A DNA stretch of 64,000 nt, taken from Oligoflexia bacterium (GTDB taxonomy: Bacteria; Bdellovibrionota; UBA1018). Made by a program: the position numbers and the translations under genes. The stretch lies in NCBI GenBank assembly GCA_023701205.1, contig JAMPXJ010000002.1, forward strand, positions 1 through 64,000, in the 5' to 3' direction. Shown here piece by piece: positions 8,836-17,009 of the stretch. The first letter of the stretch is position 1, and every line of letters begins with the position of its first letter. Under the pieces are notes generated by a model, which saw only the letters and a list, made by a program, of their open reading frames with translations, did not search any database and was not told the origin of the DNA.

Positions 8836-11053
8836 GGCTCTCATGAAACAGGAGCCTACGAGTCTTGCCTCCCATGCCGAGCTTTCCATCCAGGGAATGA
8901 CCTGCGCAGCCTGCTCGGCGCGCGTGGAGAAGGTACTGAACCGGACACCCGGCGTCTCGGCGGCCGTGAATCTCGCGACGGAAAAGGCGCGCGTGCGCTT
9001 CGATCCCGCGCGGGTCGATATCGCCGGACTGATCGCCGCCGTCGAGCGCGCCGGATACCGCGCCTCACCGATCACCGAAGCCTCCCGCCTCGGCGAGAAG
9101 CAGCGCAAGCTGGCGGAATATCGCCTGGAGCTCCGGCGCTTCGCCATTTCAGGGCTGCTCACTCTTCCCTTCCTCTACCAGATGGCCGCCATGTTCGCCG
9201 ACCTCGGCGCCGCGGCGCCGGGAACGCATGCCGCGGATCCGGTCCCGCGCTGGCTCCAGCTTCTGCTGGCCACCCCCGTCCAGTTCTGGATCGGCTGGCG
9301 CTTTTACCGCGGCGCCTGGCATGCGCTGCGCGGCGGCGGCGCCAACATGGACGTGCTCGTCGCGCTCGGCACGAGCGCGGCCTATCTCTATAGCGCCGCG
9401 GTGACGCTGCTCGGGGTCGAGCACCAGCATGTTTACTTCGAGGCCAGCGCCGCGATCATCACGCTCGTGCTGCTGGGCAAGCTTCTCGAGGCCCGGGCCA
9501 AGGGCCGTACCTCCTCGGCGCTCGAGCAGCTCATCCGCCTCCAGCCGAAGACCGCCCGCGTGGAGCGCGATGGCCGGATCCTGGAAATCGACGTGCGCGA
9601 GCTCGCGCTGGGGGAGATCTTCCTCGTTCGCCCCGGCGAACGCGTGCCCGTCGACGGCGAGGTGATCGAGGGAGCCTCGCACATCGACGAGAGCATGCTG
9701 ACCGGCGAGAGCTTTCCCGTCGGCAAGGAGCCCGGCGCGAAGGTGTATGCCGGAACGCAGAACGCCCAGGGACTGCTCAAATGCCGCGCGAGCGGCGTAG
9801 GGAGCCAGACCGTGCTTTCCGAGATCGTCCGCCTGGTCGAGGAGGCGCAGGGTTCCAAGGCCCCGATCCAGAAGCTGGCCGATCGCATCTCGGCGATCTT
9901 CGTGCCCGCGGTCACGTTCGTGAGCCTGCTGACCTTCGCCTTCGCTTTCTGGCTGACGGATTCCCCGGTCTCGGCACTGATCCACGCCGTCGCGGTGCTG
10001 GTCATCGCATGCCCGTGCGCGCTGGGGCTTGCGACCCCCACCGCGATCATGGTCGCGACGGGACGCGCGGCGCTCTCGGGACTCCTCATCCGCGATGCCG
10101 CCGCGCTCGAGCGCGCGGGCCGGCTTCGGACCCTGGTCGTCGACAAGACCGGCACCCTTACCGAAGGCAAGCCTTCCGTCACCGACCTTCTGCCGGCCTC
10201 GGGCATCGCCGCCGACGAGCTCCTCCGGCTGGCCGCCACGCTCGAACAGGGCTCGGAGCATCCGCTCGCCAAGGCCGTGCTCAAGAGCGCCTCCGAGCGC
10301 GGAATCGCTCCGGAAGCGCTCTCCGACTTCAAAGCCATTACCGGGAAAGGCGTGGAAGGCCGCTCCCGCGGCGCCCGGCTCCAGGTCGGATCGCCCGACT
10401 GGATCGCGGGAACGGGCTTCGAGGCGGAACGCGTCTCGGCGCTTTCCTCTCAGGGCAAAACCGTGATCGCCGTCGCGCGCGACGGCGAGCCTGTTGGCCT
10501 GCTGGGAATCGCCGACCCATTGCGGCCGAGCTCCGTGCGGGCGCTCGAGCGGCTCCGCTCCATGGGCATCCGCACCGTGATGTTGACGGGGGACCACGTG
10601 GACACCGCGCGCGCCATCGCCTCCCAGGCGGGAATCCGGGAATTCCGCGCGCAGGTCCTTCCGCAGGAAAAGGCGGCCGAGATCCAGAAACTCCGGAGCG
10701 CCGGCCAGCTCATCGCGATGGCCGGCGACGGCGTCAACGACGCTCCGGCCCTCGCCGCCGCGGACGTGAGCTTCGCCATTTCCAGCGGCTCGGATATCGC
10801 CATCGAGGCGGCGGATATCACGCTGATGCGCAACGATCTTCGCGGCGTGGCTGATGCGATCGACCTCTCGCGCGCGAGCCTCCGCAAGATCCGGCAGAAT
10901 CTCTTTTTCGCTTTCATTTACAACGTGCTCGGGATTCCGCTCGCCGCGAGCGGAATGCTCAGTCCCGTGATCGCCGGCGCCGCGATGGCCCTGAGCTCGG
11001 TCTCGGTCGTCAGCAACTCGCTTCTCCTGAATCGCTGGAAGAGGCTTGAATAG
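8834..11053 (+). CDS. copA: Copper-exporting P1B-type ATPase
   Basis: A 739-residue inner-membrane pump that exports Cu(I) from the cytoplasm. It has one N-terminal heavy-metal domain with GMTCAAC (residues 21-27), the intramembrane CPC motif in IACPCALGL near 393, the phosphorylated Asp in DKTGT near 436, the SEHPLAK histidine-proline motif and the GDGVNDAP hinge near 630. These are diagnostic of CopA. The first ATG (8834) directly abuts the operator and overlaps the -10 element; the second in-frame ATG (8843) lies almost exactly at the predicted transcription start. The real protein may therefore start at 8843 on a leaderless message. First gene of copA-copZ-csoR. Confidence 0.95.
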   Translation: MALMKQEPTSLASHAELSIQGMTCAACSARVEKVLNRTPGVSAAVNLATEKARVRFDPARVDIAGLIAAVERAGYRASPITEASRLGEKQRKLAEYRLELRRFAISGLLTLPFLYQMAAMFADLGAAAPGTHAADPVPRWLQLLLATPVQFWIGWRFYRGAWHALRGGGANMDVLVALGTSAAYLYSAAVTLLGVEHQHVYFEASAAIITLVLLGKLLEARAKGRTSSALEQLIRLQPKTARVERDGRILEIDVRELALGEIFLVRPGERVPVDGEVIEGASHIDESMLTGESFPVGKEPGAKVYAGTQNAQGLLKCRASGVGSQTVLSEIVRLVEEAQGSKAPIQKLADRISAIFVPAVTFVSLLTFAFAFWLTDSPVSALIHAVAVLVIACPCALGLATPTAIMVATGRAALSGLLIRDAAALERAGRLRTLVVDKTGTLTEGKPSVTDLLPASGIAADELLRLAATLEQGSEHPLAKAVLKSASERGIAPEALSDFKAITGKGVEGRSRGARLQVGSPDWIAGTGFEAERVSALSSQGKTVIAVARDGEPVGLLGIADPLRPSSVRALERLRSMGIRTVMLTGDHVDTARAIASQAGIREFRAQVLPQEKAAEIQKLRSAGQLIAMAGDGVNDAPALAAADVSFAISSGSDIAIEAADITLMRNDLRGVADAIDLSRASLRKIRQNLFFAFIYNVLGIPLAASGMLSPVIAGAAMALSSVSVVSNSLLLNRWKRLE

Positions 11054-11066
11054 GAAAGGAAGATAA

Positions 11067-11276
11067 ATGGAAAACCTCACACTCAAAGTCGAAGGCATGA
11101 CCTGCATGGGCTGCGTCAACAACGTCCGGAAGCTCCTGGCTCCCATGAACGGGGTCCAAAGCGTGGAGATCGCGCTCGAGCAGGGCAAGGTGACCATCCG
11201 CTACGAGCCGGGCAAGGCGAAGCTCGAGGACTTCAAGGCCGCGATCGAGTCGGCGGGCTATGACGTCGTCGGCTGA
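11067..11276 (+). CDS. copZ: Copper chaperone (CopZ)
   Basis: A 69-residue single heavy-metal-associated domain with the Cu(I)-binding GMTCMGC motif (residues 10-16) and a beta-alpha-beta-beta-alpha-beta sequence pattern. Such proteins carry Cu(I) to the N-terminal domain of CopA and to CsoR. It starts 13 bases after copA behind AGGAAG, and its end overlaps the csoR start by 17 bases, which suggests coupled translation. Confidence 0.93.
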   Translation: MENLTLKVEGMTCMGCVNNVRKLLAPMNGVQSVEIALEQGKVTIRYEPGKAKLEDFKAAIESAGYDVVG

Positions 11277-11586
11277 CAAGCGGCGTTCCTGCCACGGCGA
11301 AGGCCCCAAGGTCGTTCAGCCGCACAAGACGGAGCTGCTGACCCGTCTCAACCGCGTGGCCGGCCAGCTCCGAGGGATCACCAAGATGATCGAGGAGGAC
11401 CGCTACTGCGTTGAGGTCCTTACCCAGGTGAGCGCCGTCAAGTCGGCGCTCGACGCGCTAGCGCTCCAGCTGCTCGAGGATCATGCCCAAGGCTGCGTGC
11501 GAAACGCCTTGCGCTCGGGCCGCGGCGAGAAGGAGATCGCCGAGCTCCTCGAGGTGCTTCGGCAGTTCGGGATGACCGCCAAATAG
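11260..11586 (+). CDS. csoR: Copper-sensing transcriptional repressor CsoR
   Basis: A 108-residue all-helical DUF156 protein. It has the typical start of the fold (LLTRLNRVAGQLRGI) and the Cu(I) ligands of true CsoR: Cys in DRYCVEV, His in EDHAQ and Cys in QGCV, spaced as in the family. These separate it from RcnR/InrS and formaldehyde FrmR types. Released by Cu(I), it would derepress the operator at 8815-8833. The first 20 residues, with an RRSCHGEG segment containing an extra Cys-His, are longer than in most homologues; no better start is visible. Confidence 0.9.
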   Translation: MTSSADKRRSCHGEGPKVVQPHKTELLTRLNRVAGQLRGITKMIEEDRYCVEVLTQVSAVKSALDALALQLLEDHAQGCVRNALRSGRGEKEIAELLEVLRQFGMTAK

Positions 11587-11589
11587 AAA

Positions 11590-11615
11590 CGGCCGGCGGG
11601 TCGCCCCGCCGGCCG
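11590..11615. terminator. Bidirectional terminator between csoR and ppiC
   Basis: A perfect 11-base GC-only stem (11590-11600 with 11605-11615) with a TCGC loop lies between two convergent genes. On the minus strand it is followed by TTTCTATTT; on the plus strand there is no T-run, so termination there would rest on the stem alone. Confidence 0.75.
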
Positions 11616-11639
11616 CTCGAATGCGAAACCGGGTCGCGC

Positions 11640-12485
11640 TTACATCATCTTCTCGAGCGCGGCATCGTCGACCTTCACTTTGGCCTTCGCGCGCAGCTTG
11701 CCGACGTAGCTCCGGGTCAGCTCCTGCTGCAGCTCCGTGCGGACGCGGAGCTCGACCTCGCTGAACTCCATGGGCTTGCCCATCTTCTTCTCGACCACTT
11801 TGATCACGTGATAGCCGTAGGCCGTCTTGACGGGTCCGACCAGCTCGCCGGGCTTGCCCGCGAAGGCCGACTCCGTGAATTCCGGCACCATCCGGTCACG
11901 GCCGAAAAAGCCCAGGTCGCCGCGGTTGTTCTTCGCCGAGGGGTCCTTGGAGTGCTTCTCGGCGAGCGCCTGGAAGTCGGCGCCCGGGGCCGAAGCCTGC
12001 TTCAGGACGTCCTGAGCGGTCTTCTCGTCGGACAGCAGGATGTGCATCGCGTGCACCTGATCCGTGCTGTAGCGCGCCTTGTGCTCCTCGAAGTACCTCT
12101 TGACCGCCTGATCCGTGATCTTCGGCGCGATGTTTTTTTCCAGCATCTTGCTCGAGAGCCAGTGCTTCTTGAAGACCTCGAGGGCGTCCTTGTACTCGGC
12201 GCTCTGATCGAGCTTCTCCTTGGACGCCTCCGAGACCAGGATCTCCTGATCGATCAGCGTATTGAGGACCTGCCGGCGCGACTGCGGATCCTTGAGGATG
12301 CTCCTGCGCTGGCCCTCGTTGAAGTTGTTCAGGATCAGCCGGAGGTCCTTGTCGGTGATCGTCTCGTCATTCACCTTCGCAAGCTCCGCCGCGAAGGCCA
12401 CCGCTCCCGTCGCCGCTGCCGCGGCCACGACGACACCCACGATCCACAGATTCCTAATCAGACGCGCTTGGCGCTTTTGCCGCAT
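11640..12485 (-). CDS. PpiC/SurA-type peptidyl-prolyl isomerase
   Basis: A 281-residue exported protein with a signal peptide or N-terminal anchor (about 11-33, ending AVAFAAELA). A SurA-like helical chaperone region (about 34-140) precedes a parvulin domain (about 142-235) that begins VHAMHILLSD and contains GDLGFFGRDRMVPEF and YGYHVIKV. These enzymes catalyse proline isomerisation and help fold outer-membrane proteins in the periplasm. There is one parvulin domain, as in PpiC/PrsA, not two as in E. coli SurA. It follows the QEGLA-motif gene by 15 bases and probably shares its transcript. Confidence 0.88.
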   Translation of the reverse strand: MRQKRQARLIRNLWIVGVVVAAAAATGAVAFAAELAKVNDETITDKDLRLILNNFNEGQRRSILKDPQSRRQVLNTLIDQEILVSEASKEKLDQSAEYKDALEVFKKHWLSSKMLEKNIAPKITDQAVKRYFEEHKARYSTDQVHAMHILLSDEKTAQDVLKQASAPGADFQALAEKHSKDPSAKNNRGDLGFFGRDRMVPEFTESAFAGKPGELVGPVKTAYGYHVIKVVEKKMGKPMEFSEVELRVRTELQQELTRSYVGKLRAKAKVKVDDAALEKMM

Positions 12486-12500
12486 TTCGGGCCCCTTTCG

Positions 12501-13808
12501 TTACAGGTGATCCTTGAACAACTTATTATAATGCTCCTGAATCCGTTTTAAATCCACCAGGTTCAGAAAACTCGAGAAACTCATCCACACCGCCACCCCG
12601 TTGAGATCCCGGAACTGCGGCGGAATGAACATCGGCGCATCGACGATCCCCTCCTTGTGCTTCTGGTAAAGCAGGGGAACATCGTCGACGTGGAGCTTGC
12701 CGGTGAAAAGAAACGGGATGAGAAAGGGCTTGCCGGCGCGGATGGCCGCCCGCAGGAAATTGTAGTCCTCGATGAAACCCCGGCAATAGGAGATATCCTT
12801 GGTGAACGGCGCTCCGCCTTCGGCCACGCCGCCGCGAAAGACCCGCATCGCGTTGGCGATGCAGTCGTCCTCGGAGTACCCTTCGGTGCGGTAGAACTCG
12901 ATGATCTCCAGGAGGTTGGCGCCGTCCTCCACCTTGTCGATCGAGAGGATACGGTCGTTGATGTGACGCGCTCGCTTCGGATACGAGCGGAAGGTGAAGA
13001 TCTCCATGATCACGGCCAGCCCCTCCTGGGTGGCCGAGACCCGGGGCGAGCCTTTCGCCAGCCAGCGGGCGACGTGCTGGTGCTGGCCGTTCTGGGTCGT
13101 TCCCACGTGCACCCAGCCCTCGTGGACCTCGAGGATATCCACGTCGCGCATGGAGAACTTCGAACCCTGCTTGATCTTCACCACGTCGCCGCCCGCGGCG
13201 GCATCCGCCAGGATCCCGTCGGAGATCCGCGCCTCGACCACTCCGCTCCCGAAGTACTCCAGGAAGCGCTCGTTCAGGATGCGAACGGCCTCGTCCGCCT
13301 CGATATCCTGCGGATGCTCGCCGCCCAGCGTGGCGTCCTCGATTCCGCCAAGGATGGAATACAGCAGCCGACCCAGTTCCGAGATCGTGTTCTTCTCGTC
13401 GAACATCGTGTCTTTGGGCGAACCATAGAGCTTGCGGCTGTACTCCCAGAACCGGCGGGTGCCCCGGCATTCCAGCATCCGCACGACGTCGGCGTACTCC
13501 CGCGTGATCCTCTTGAGCAGCTCGCCGAGCTGATCCCCCGCCCCCAGTTCCAGGTCGATGTCGCCGATCAGGGCTTCGAGCTCCTCGATCTTCCCGTCGG
13601 GCTCGAAGCCCAGGGGTATTCCCGCGTAATACTCCGGACCGATCTTGGGCATCTCGCGGAAGCGGTGCTTTCGCAGGTGCTGCTCGACCGCATGGTCCCA
13701 TTTGATCGCGTCAAGCACGCGGATCGGCCTTTGGGCCTCGACCATCCGCTTGGAGAGGCGCTTGACCTTTTCCTTATAGGTCGTCCAAACCATTTCTTGA
13801 TTATGCAT
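12501..13808 (-). CDS. QEGLA-motif protein (DUF1704 / MATCAP-like metallopeptidase fold)
   Basis: A 435-residue protein with the signature segment VHEGWVHVGT followed about 24 residues later by TQEGLAVIMEIFTF. HEGWVH fits a gluzincin HExxxH zinc site and the Glu of QEGLA the third ligand. Bacterial members are annotated as flavohemoglobin-expression-modulating QEGLA proteins, and eukaryotic members (MATCAP) are tubulin tyrosine carboxypeptidases. The substrate here is unknown. The ATG at 13808 has only a weak ribosome-binding site; Met6 is an alternative start. It is divergent from the unknown gene at 13862 and lies just upstream of the PpiC-type isomerase. Confidence 0.82.
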   Translation of the reverse strand: MHNQEMVWTTYKEKVKRLSKRMVEAQRPIRVLDAIKWDHAVEQHLRKHRFREMPKIGPEYYAGIPLGFEPDGKIEELEALIGDIDLELGAGDQLGELLKRITREYADVVRMLECRGTRRFWEYSRKLYGSPKDTMFDEKNTISELGRLLYSILGGIEDATLGGEHPQDIEADEAVRILNERFLEYFGSGVVEARISDGILADAAAGGDVVKIKQGSKFSMRDVDILEVHEGWVHVGTTQNGQHQHVARWLAKGSPRVSATQEGLAVIMEIFTFRSYPKRARHINDRILSIDKVEDGANLLEIIEFYRTEGYSEDDCIANAMRVFRGGVAEGGAPFTKDISYCRGFIEDYNFLRAAIRAGKPFLIPFLFTGKLHVDDVPLLYQKHKEGIVDAPMFIPPQFRDLNGVAVWMSFSSFLNLVDLKRIQEHYNKLFKDHL

Positions 13809-13861
13809 GCAGCCAAGGCAACTGGGTACCCCCTTTGCATTCTGATCAACGGAGGGCTGTC

Positions 13862-14449
13862 ATGACTCGCCAAGTCAATCCGTACGAAATTCATGGTCCC
13901 GAAAATGCCGAGCACGAGCTGAAGAAAGCCTACAACTGCGTCATCGAATCCGAGACGACGTATTTCGGCGAAAGAATCACGATACCCGGCCTGGAACCGA
14001 CCGAAGTGTCCCAGACCTATCGCCGCGCTTTCCGAGCCTACCGCAAGGGGGACCGTCTCGCCGCGGAACGCTGGGCGAGAACGGCCAAACACCTGGCCCG
14101 CGCCTTCTGGCATGAGGCGAAGATCGCCTACCTAGAGCCTCGCACCAGCGAGCTTCCGTTCCTCGAAGGCGCGACCGCCGAGGATTATCACCTGCACGAG
14201 CACAGCGACACGACCGAGGACCTGCTGAACTCGGTGGCGGAACACATTCCTCCAGGAATGACGGAGATGCCCGAGGAAATGACCCGTTACCTCAATCGCG
14301 CGCGCAAACATCTCGACGAGCTCGAAGAACCCGAATATCGCAATGAGCTCCTGCGAGCCGAACGAATCAAAGCCGCGCACGAATATGGGCGCGTCCTGGA
14401 ATGCATGGCCTTGGCGCTGGAGGCCGAAGCGATGAAAAAGGCCGCTTGA
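13862..14449 (+). CDS. Helical protein of unknown function
   Basis: I do not recognise this 195-residue protein. It is charged, Ala/Glu/Arg-rich and predicted to be mostly alpha-helical and cytoplasmic, without signal peptide or membrane segment. The ATG at 13862 is chosen because GGAGGG sits 5 bases upstream; the frame opens earlier (13835) without such a site. It is divergent from the QEGLA-motif gene across about 53 bases and stands alone. Confidence 0.7.
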   Translation: MTRQVNPYEIHGPENAEHELKKAYNCVIESETTYFGERITIPGLEPTEVSQTYRRAFRAYRKGDRLAAERWARTAKHLARAFWHEAKIAYLEPRTSELPFLEGATAEDYHLHEHSDTTEDLLNSVAEHIPPGMTEMPEEMTRYLNRARKHLDELEEPEYRNELLRAERIKAAHEYGRVLECMALALEAEAMKKAA

Positions 14450-14513
14450 GCTTCTGCCCGAAAAGCGTTCCCGAGCTCATTTGGAGTCGATGGGGCGCTC
14501 GATTGCCGTGACG

Positions 14514-15110
14514 CTATCGGTTTTCGCTTGTTACGAGGGTTAAGCCTGTACACGTAGCATCGGTAGTATCAAAAGGAAGCGCGAATCCCATCGTCAAAGG
14601 GCTTGTGATGAAATGGGCCTTGAGATTCCCGCCCTTGAGCGTTCCCTCGATGATCACACGCTCTCGGACTTCTCCGCCCCAATCGGAGCTTCGGATTGTT
14701 TCGAAATCAACGTAATCCGCTTTGATTTCCGAATGTGAAGACAGGCCTTCGCCAGCCGAAGCGCCAAGGTAGAAATACTCCGGAAATTCTGCGCCACGCT
14801 TCAAGTCAACGAGTCTTGGAAATCCCCCAGTGATTCGAATGTAGTTCAACGGCGTATGGCGTTCCTTGAAGCTGTCTCGAAGCTCGACTTTGCAGCGGGC
14901 CTCGACCACCTTGGAGCCAATCTTCACTTGAGTGGTACCGACGAGCCAAGTCTGTATTTCCTCAGATGGAATCTGACTGCGAATGGCTGTCAAAAGCTCG
15001 ATCTTGGTCGATGCTGGCATCCGCGTTCGGCTATCTCCATCGACAGAGACAGGTGTCGTAGCGCAACCTAAAAGAAAAACAGCGGAAAAGCCCAAGATCG
15101 AACGAGCCAT
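14514..15110 (-). CDS. Predicted lipoprotein of unknown function
   Basis: A 198-residue protein whose N-terminus (MARSILGFSAVFLLGC) is a lipoprotein signal with an LLGC lipobox, so the mature protein would be lipidated at Cys16 and membrane-anchored. The rest is beta-rich, with one Cys pair possible (ARCKVE and ATCTGL). No family recognised. Its base composition is visibly more A/T-rich than the neighbours, as is the intergenic DNA upstream, which may mark recent acquisition. An 8-base inverted repeat (15143-15150 with 15158-15165) lies just upstream of the start. Confidence 0.65.
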   Translation of the reverse strand: MARSILGFSAVFLLGCATTPVSVDGDSRTRMPASTKIELLTAIRSQIPSEEIQTWLVGTTQVKIGSKVVEARCKVELRDSFKERHTPLNYIRITGGFPRLVDLKRGAEFPEYFYLGASAGEGLSSHSEIKADYVDFETIRSSDWGGEVRERVIIEGTLKGGNLKAHFITSPLTMGFALPFDTTDATCTGLTLVTSENR

Positions 15111-15239
15111 TGTTTATCCCTGATTCTATTCAGTTTTTTTCCAAGCTCTTCAGCTGAAAGAGCTTAATAGAATTTAACAACTCGAGGCAATCCAGTCAGT
15201 AAGAAAACACTGGGCTCATGCTGACCCCGTGCTGGGCGC

Positions 15240-15271
15240 AAAAAAAAACGGGAGGGGTTTGAGCCCTCCCG
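15240..15271 (-). terminator. Rho-independent terminator after rpsI
   Basis: On the minus strand a 9-base stem (15271-15263 with 15256-15248, ACGGGAGGG) and a short loop are followed directly by eight to nine T residues. It lies 27 bases past the rpsI stop codon. Textbook intrinsic terminator. Confidence 0.92.
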
Positions 15272-15297
15272 TTTCCTGAATCCAAACTGACTCGAAA

Positions 15298-15696
15298 TCA
15301 GCGCTTCGAGTACTGGTAGCGGCGACGAGCGCCGGCCAGACCGTACTTCTTACGCTCAACCTCACGCGGATCGCGGGTGAGGAAGCCGGCCTTCTTGAGG
15401 ACCGGACGATATCCCGCATCAACATCGAGAAGCGCCTTGGCAATGCCGTGCTTCACCGCGCCGGCCTGGCCCGAGAGGCCGCCGCCGTGGCAGTTGATGA
15501 AGATGTCGAACTGACCCACGGTCTGGGTGAGCTCGAGCGCCTGCATGATGATGAGGCGCGAGGCCGGACGAGGGAAATAATCCTCGAACGAACGATCATT
15601 GACGCGGATCACGCCGACTTCGCCGGCGCGAGGACGGAGATAAACGCGGGCCACCGCGTTTTTCCGTTTACCAACTTCGTGGAGCTGCTTTTCCAT
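15298..15696 (-). CDS. rpsI: 30S ribosomal protein S9
   Basis: A 132-residue protein with the S9 hallmarks: [19 protein letters not shown] start, [19 protein letters not shown] in the middle, and the basic C-terminal tail ...RRRYQYSKR that reaches the P-site tRNA. Full length. It follows rplM by 41 bases, the universal L13-S9 pairing, and ends in a strong terminator. Confidence 0.98.
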   Translation of the reverse strand: MEKQLHEVGKRKNAVARVYLRPRAGEVGVIRVNDRSFEDYFPRPASRLIIMQALELTQTVGQFDIFINCHGGGLSGQAGAVKHGIAKALLDVDAGYRPVLKKAGFLTRDPREVERKKYGLAGARRRYQYSKR

Positions 15697-15737
15697 TTAA
15701 AAATTCTCTCCTTAAAAAAGCCCTGAGCGGGCGAAAA

Positions 15738-16247
15738 TCACTTCGCGGCGGCCTTCTTCGCCACAACGGTGCGACGAATGGCGCCAGAAGGCAGAGGCTG
15801 CGGGCTTTGCGCGGCGTGCGGATGTTCCGCCGTCATGTAAAGCTTCAGCTTCTTCATCTGGTGACGCGCGAGGCTCGACTTGTTGGTCATGCCCCAGACG
15901 GCGCGGCGGAGGATCTCCTCCGGATGACGCTCAAGCATCTGCTTCGCGGTCTTGGTCTTGAGGCCGCTGACGTAGCCCGTGTGGTCGCGGTAAAGCTTAT
16001 CGTTCCACTTGTTGCGAGTGAAAACGACTTTATCCGCATTCAGAACCACGACGAAATCGCCGGCATCCGCATGACGCGTATAAGTGGGTTTGTGTTTGCC
16101 AGTCACCACTCTCGCGATCACGGTAGCAAGGCGGCCAACGACTTGATCCTTGGCATCGACAACGTACCACTTCGGGGCGTTCGGGCCTTTAGGCTCGAAA
16201 AAATGAGGACCGGACTGCTTCGCCTGATAAGACTTTTGCTGAAACAT
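15738..16247 (-). CDS. rplM: 50S ribosomal protein L13
   Basis: A 169-residue L13 with WYVVDAKDQVVGRLAT near residue 27, the DFVVVLNADKV segment, GYVSGLK and the RAVWGM motif. The family usually begins close to the WYVVDA element, so this copy carries an extra N-terminal segment of about 24 residues (MFQQKSYQAKQSGPHFF...) and a short Ala/Lys-rich tail. First gene of rplM-rpsI. Confidence 0.97.
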   Translation of the reverse strand: MFQQKSYQAKQSGPHFFEPKGPNAPKWYVVDAKDQVVGRLATVIARVVTGKHKPTYTRHADAGDFVVVLNADKVVFTRNKWNDKLYRDHTGYVSGLKTKTAKQMLERHPEEILRRAVWGMTNKSSLARHQMKKLKLYMTAEHPHAAQSPQPLPSGAIRRTVVAKKAAAK

Positions 16248-16256
16248 AGTTGGTTG

Positions 16257-16285
16257 GAATTACAAGACGCCTATAGTGAAGTCAA
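16257..16285 (-). promoter_or_regulatory. Candidate rplM-rpsI promoter
   Basis: On the minus strand TTGACT (16285-16280) and TAATTC (16262-16257) are separated by 17 bases, just upstream of the rplM ATG at 16247. The -35 is excellent and the -10 weaker. If used, the leader would be very short. Confidence 0.55.
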
Positions 16286-16527
16286 TTTGTTTTTCGCCGG
16301 ACTGAGCAAAGGATTGCGCGACTTTACTTTCGGTGCGCCGGGGGTTCAAGCGGAATGTCCTGGCCGGCTGGTTTCCTTGAAGCGAGGACCGCGATCTACC
16401 GCGATACGAAGATCGCCGCAGTTACGAGATTCCGGCTCGTGACCCGGCGGCAGGAACGCCTTTCCAGCCGAGAGGCCGAAGCAAATGCATTCAGCGATAA
16501 TTTGCCTGATATTACCATATATTAGCT

Positions 16528-16956
16528 TCATCCGCCCTCGCCCTTCCGCCGATCTTCCCGCCAAAGCTTCAAACGAAAAAGCAGAAAAATCGAGAGCGTC
16601 ACTCCGTGGAACCCGATCAGGAAACGCTGGTCTCCGAACTCCCGCGGAAAGCCGAGATAAGCCACGAGCTGCGCGGTCGCGATCGAGAGAAAGGCCCTGA
16701 TACCCCAGCTTGCGCGAAGCCACAGGCCAGCGGCGGCCACAAGATCCCCGCAAAGCAGGAAGAGGACCCAGCCCTGCCAAAGACGGGACATCGAGGCGAA
16801 GTTCAGCCGCAAACCCATCACGTCGAGCAGGTGAAGAACGAAGCCCGCGAAATACGCGATGGCGAGCGCGCGCAGATAGCCGAAATACCAGCTTCCCTTC
16901 TCAGGAGGGCGAACCCCGGCTAGCCCTGTTCTTAGCTCAGGGGGCGAACCACCCAT
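16528..16956 (-). CDS. Small membrane protein of unknown function
   Basis: About 142 residues with four hydrophobic segments (about 25-42, 55-75, 80-97 and 104-120) and a charged C-terminus (KLWREDRRKGEGG). It resembles generic four-helix integral membrane proteins; no function is assigned. The start is uncertain: the ATG at 16956 and a GTG at 16974 both fall inside the second copy of a REP-like repeat, so the first residues (SQNGVMGGSPP) are repeat-derived. The 280 bases between this gene and rplM hold the rplM promoter and nothing else I recognise. Confidence 0.6.
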   Translation of the reverse strand: MGGSPPELRTGLAGVRPPEKGSWYFGYLRALAIAYFAGFVLHLLDVMGLRLNFASMSRLWQGWVLFLLCGDLVAAAGLWLRASWGIRAFLSIATAQLVAYLGFPREFGDQRFLIGFHGVTLSIFLLFRLKLWREDRRKGEGG

Positions 16957-17009
16957 GACCCCGTTCTGGCTCACGACGGTGAACCACGAATTTCGCCGTT
17001 CTGGCTCAC
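16940..17009 (-). repeat. Tandem 35-base REP-like imperfect palindromes
   Basis: Two adjacent 35-base units (17009-16975 and 16974-16940) both begin GTGAGCCAGAACGG and agree at about 27 of 35 positions. Within each, GTGAGCCA can pair with TGGTTCAC (first copy) or TGGTTCGC (second copy), an 8-base stem with G-T wobbles around a 15-base loop. They overlap the 3' end of the transposase gene and the 5' end of the membrane protein gene. A REP-like hairpin next to a RAYT-type gene is the expected partner arrangement. Confidence 0.65.
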
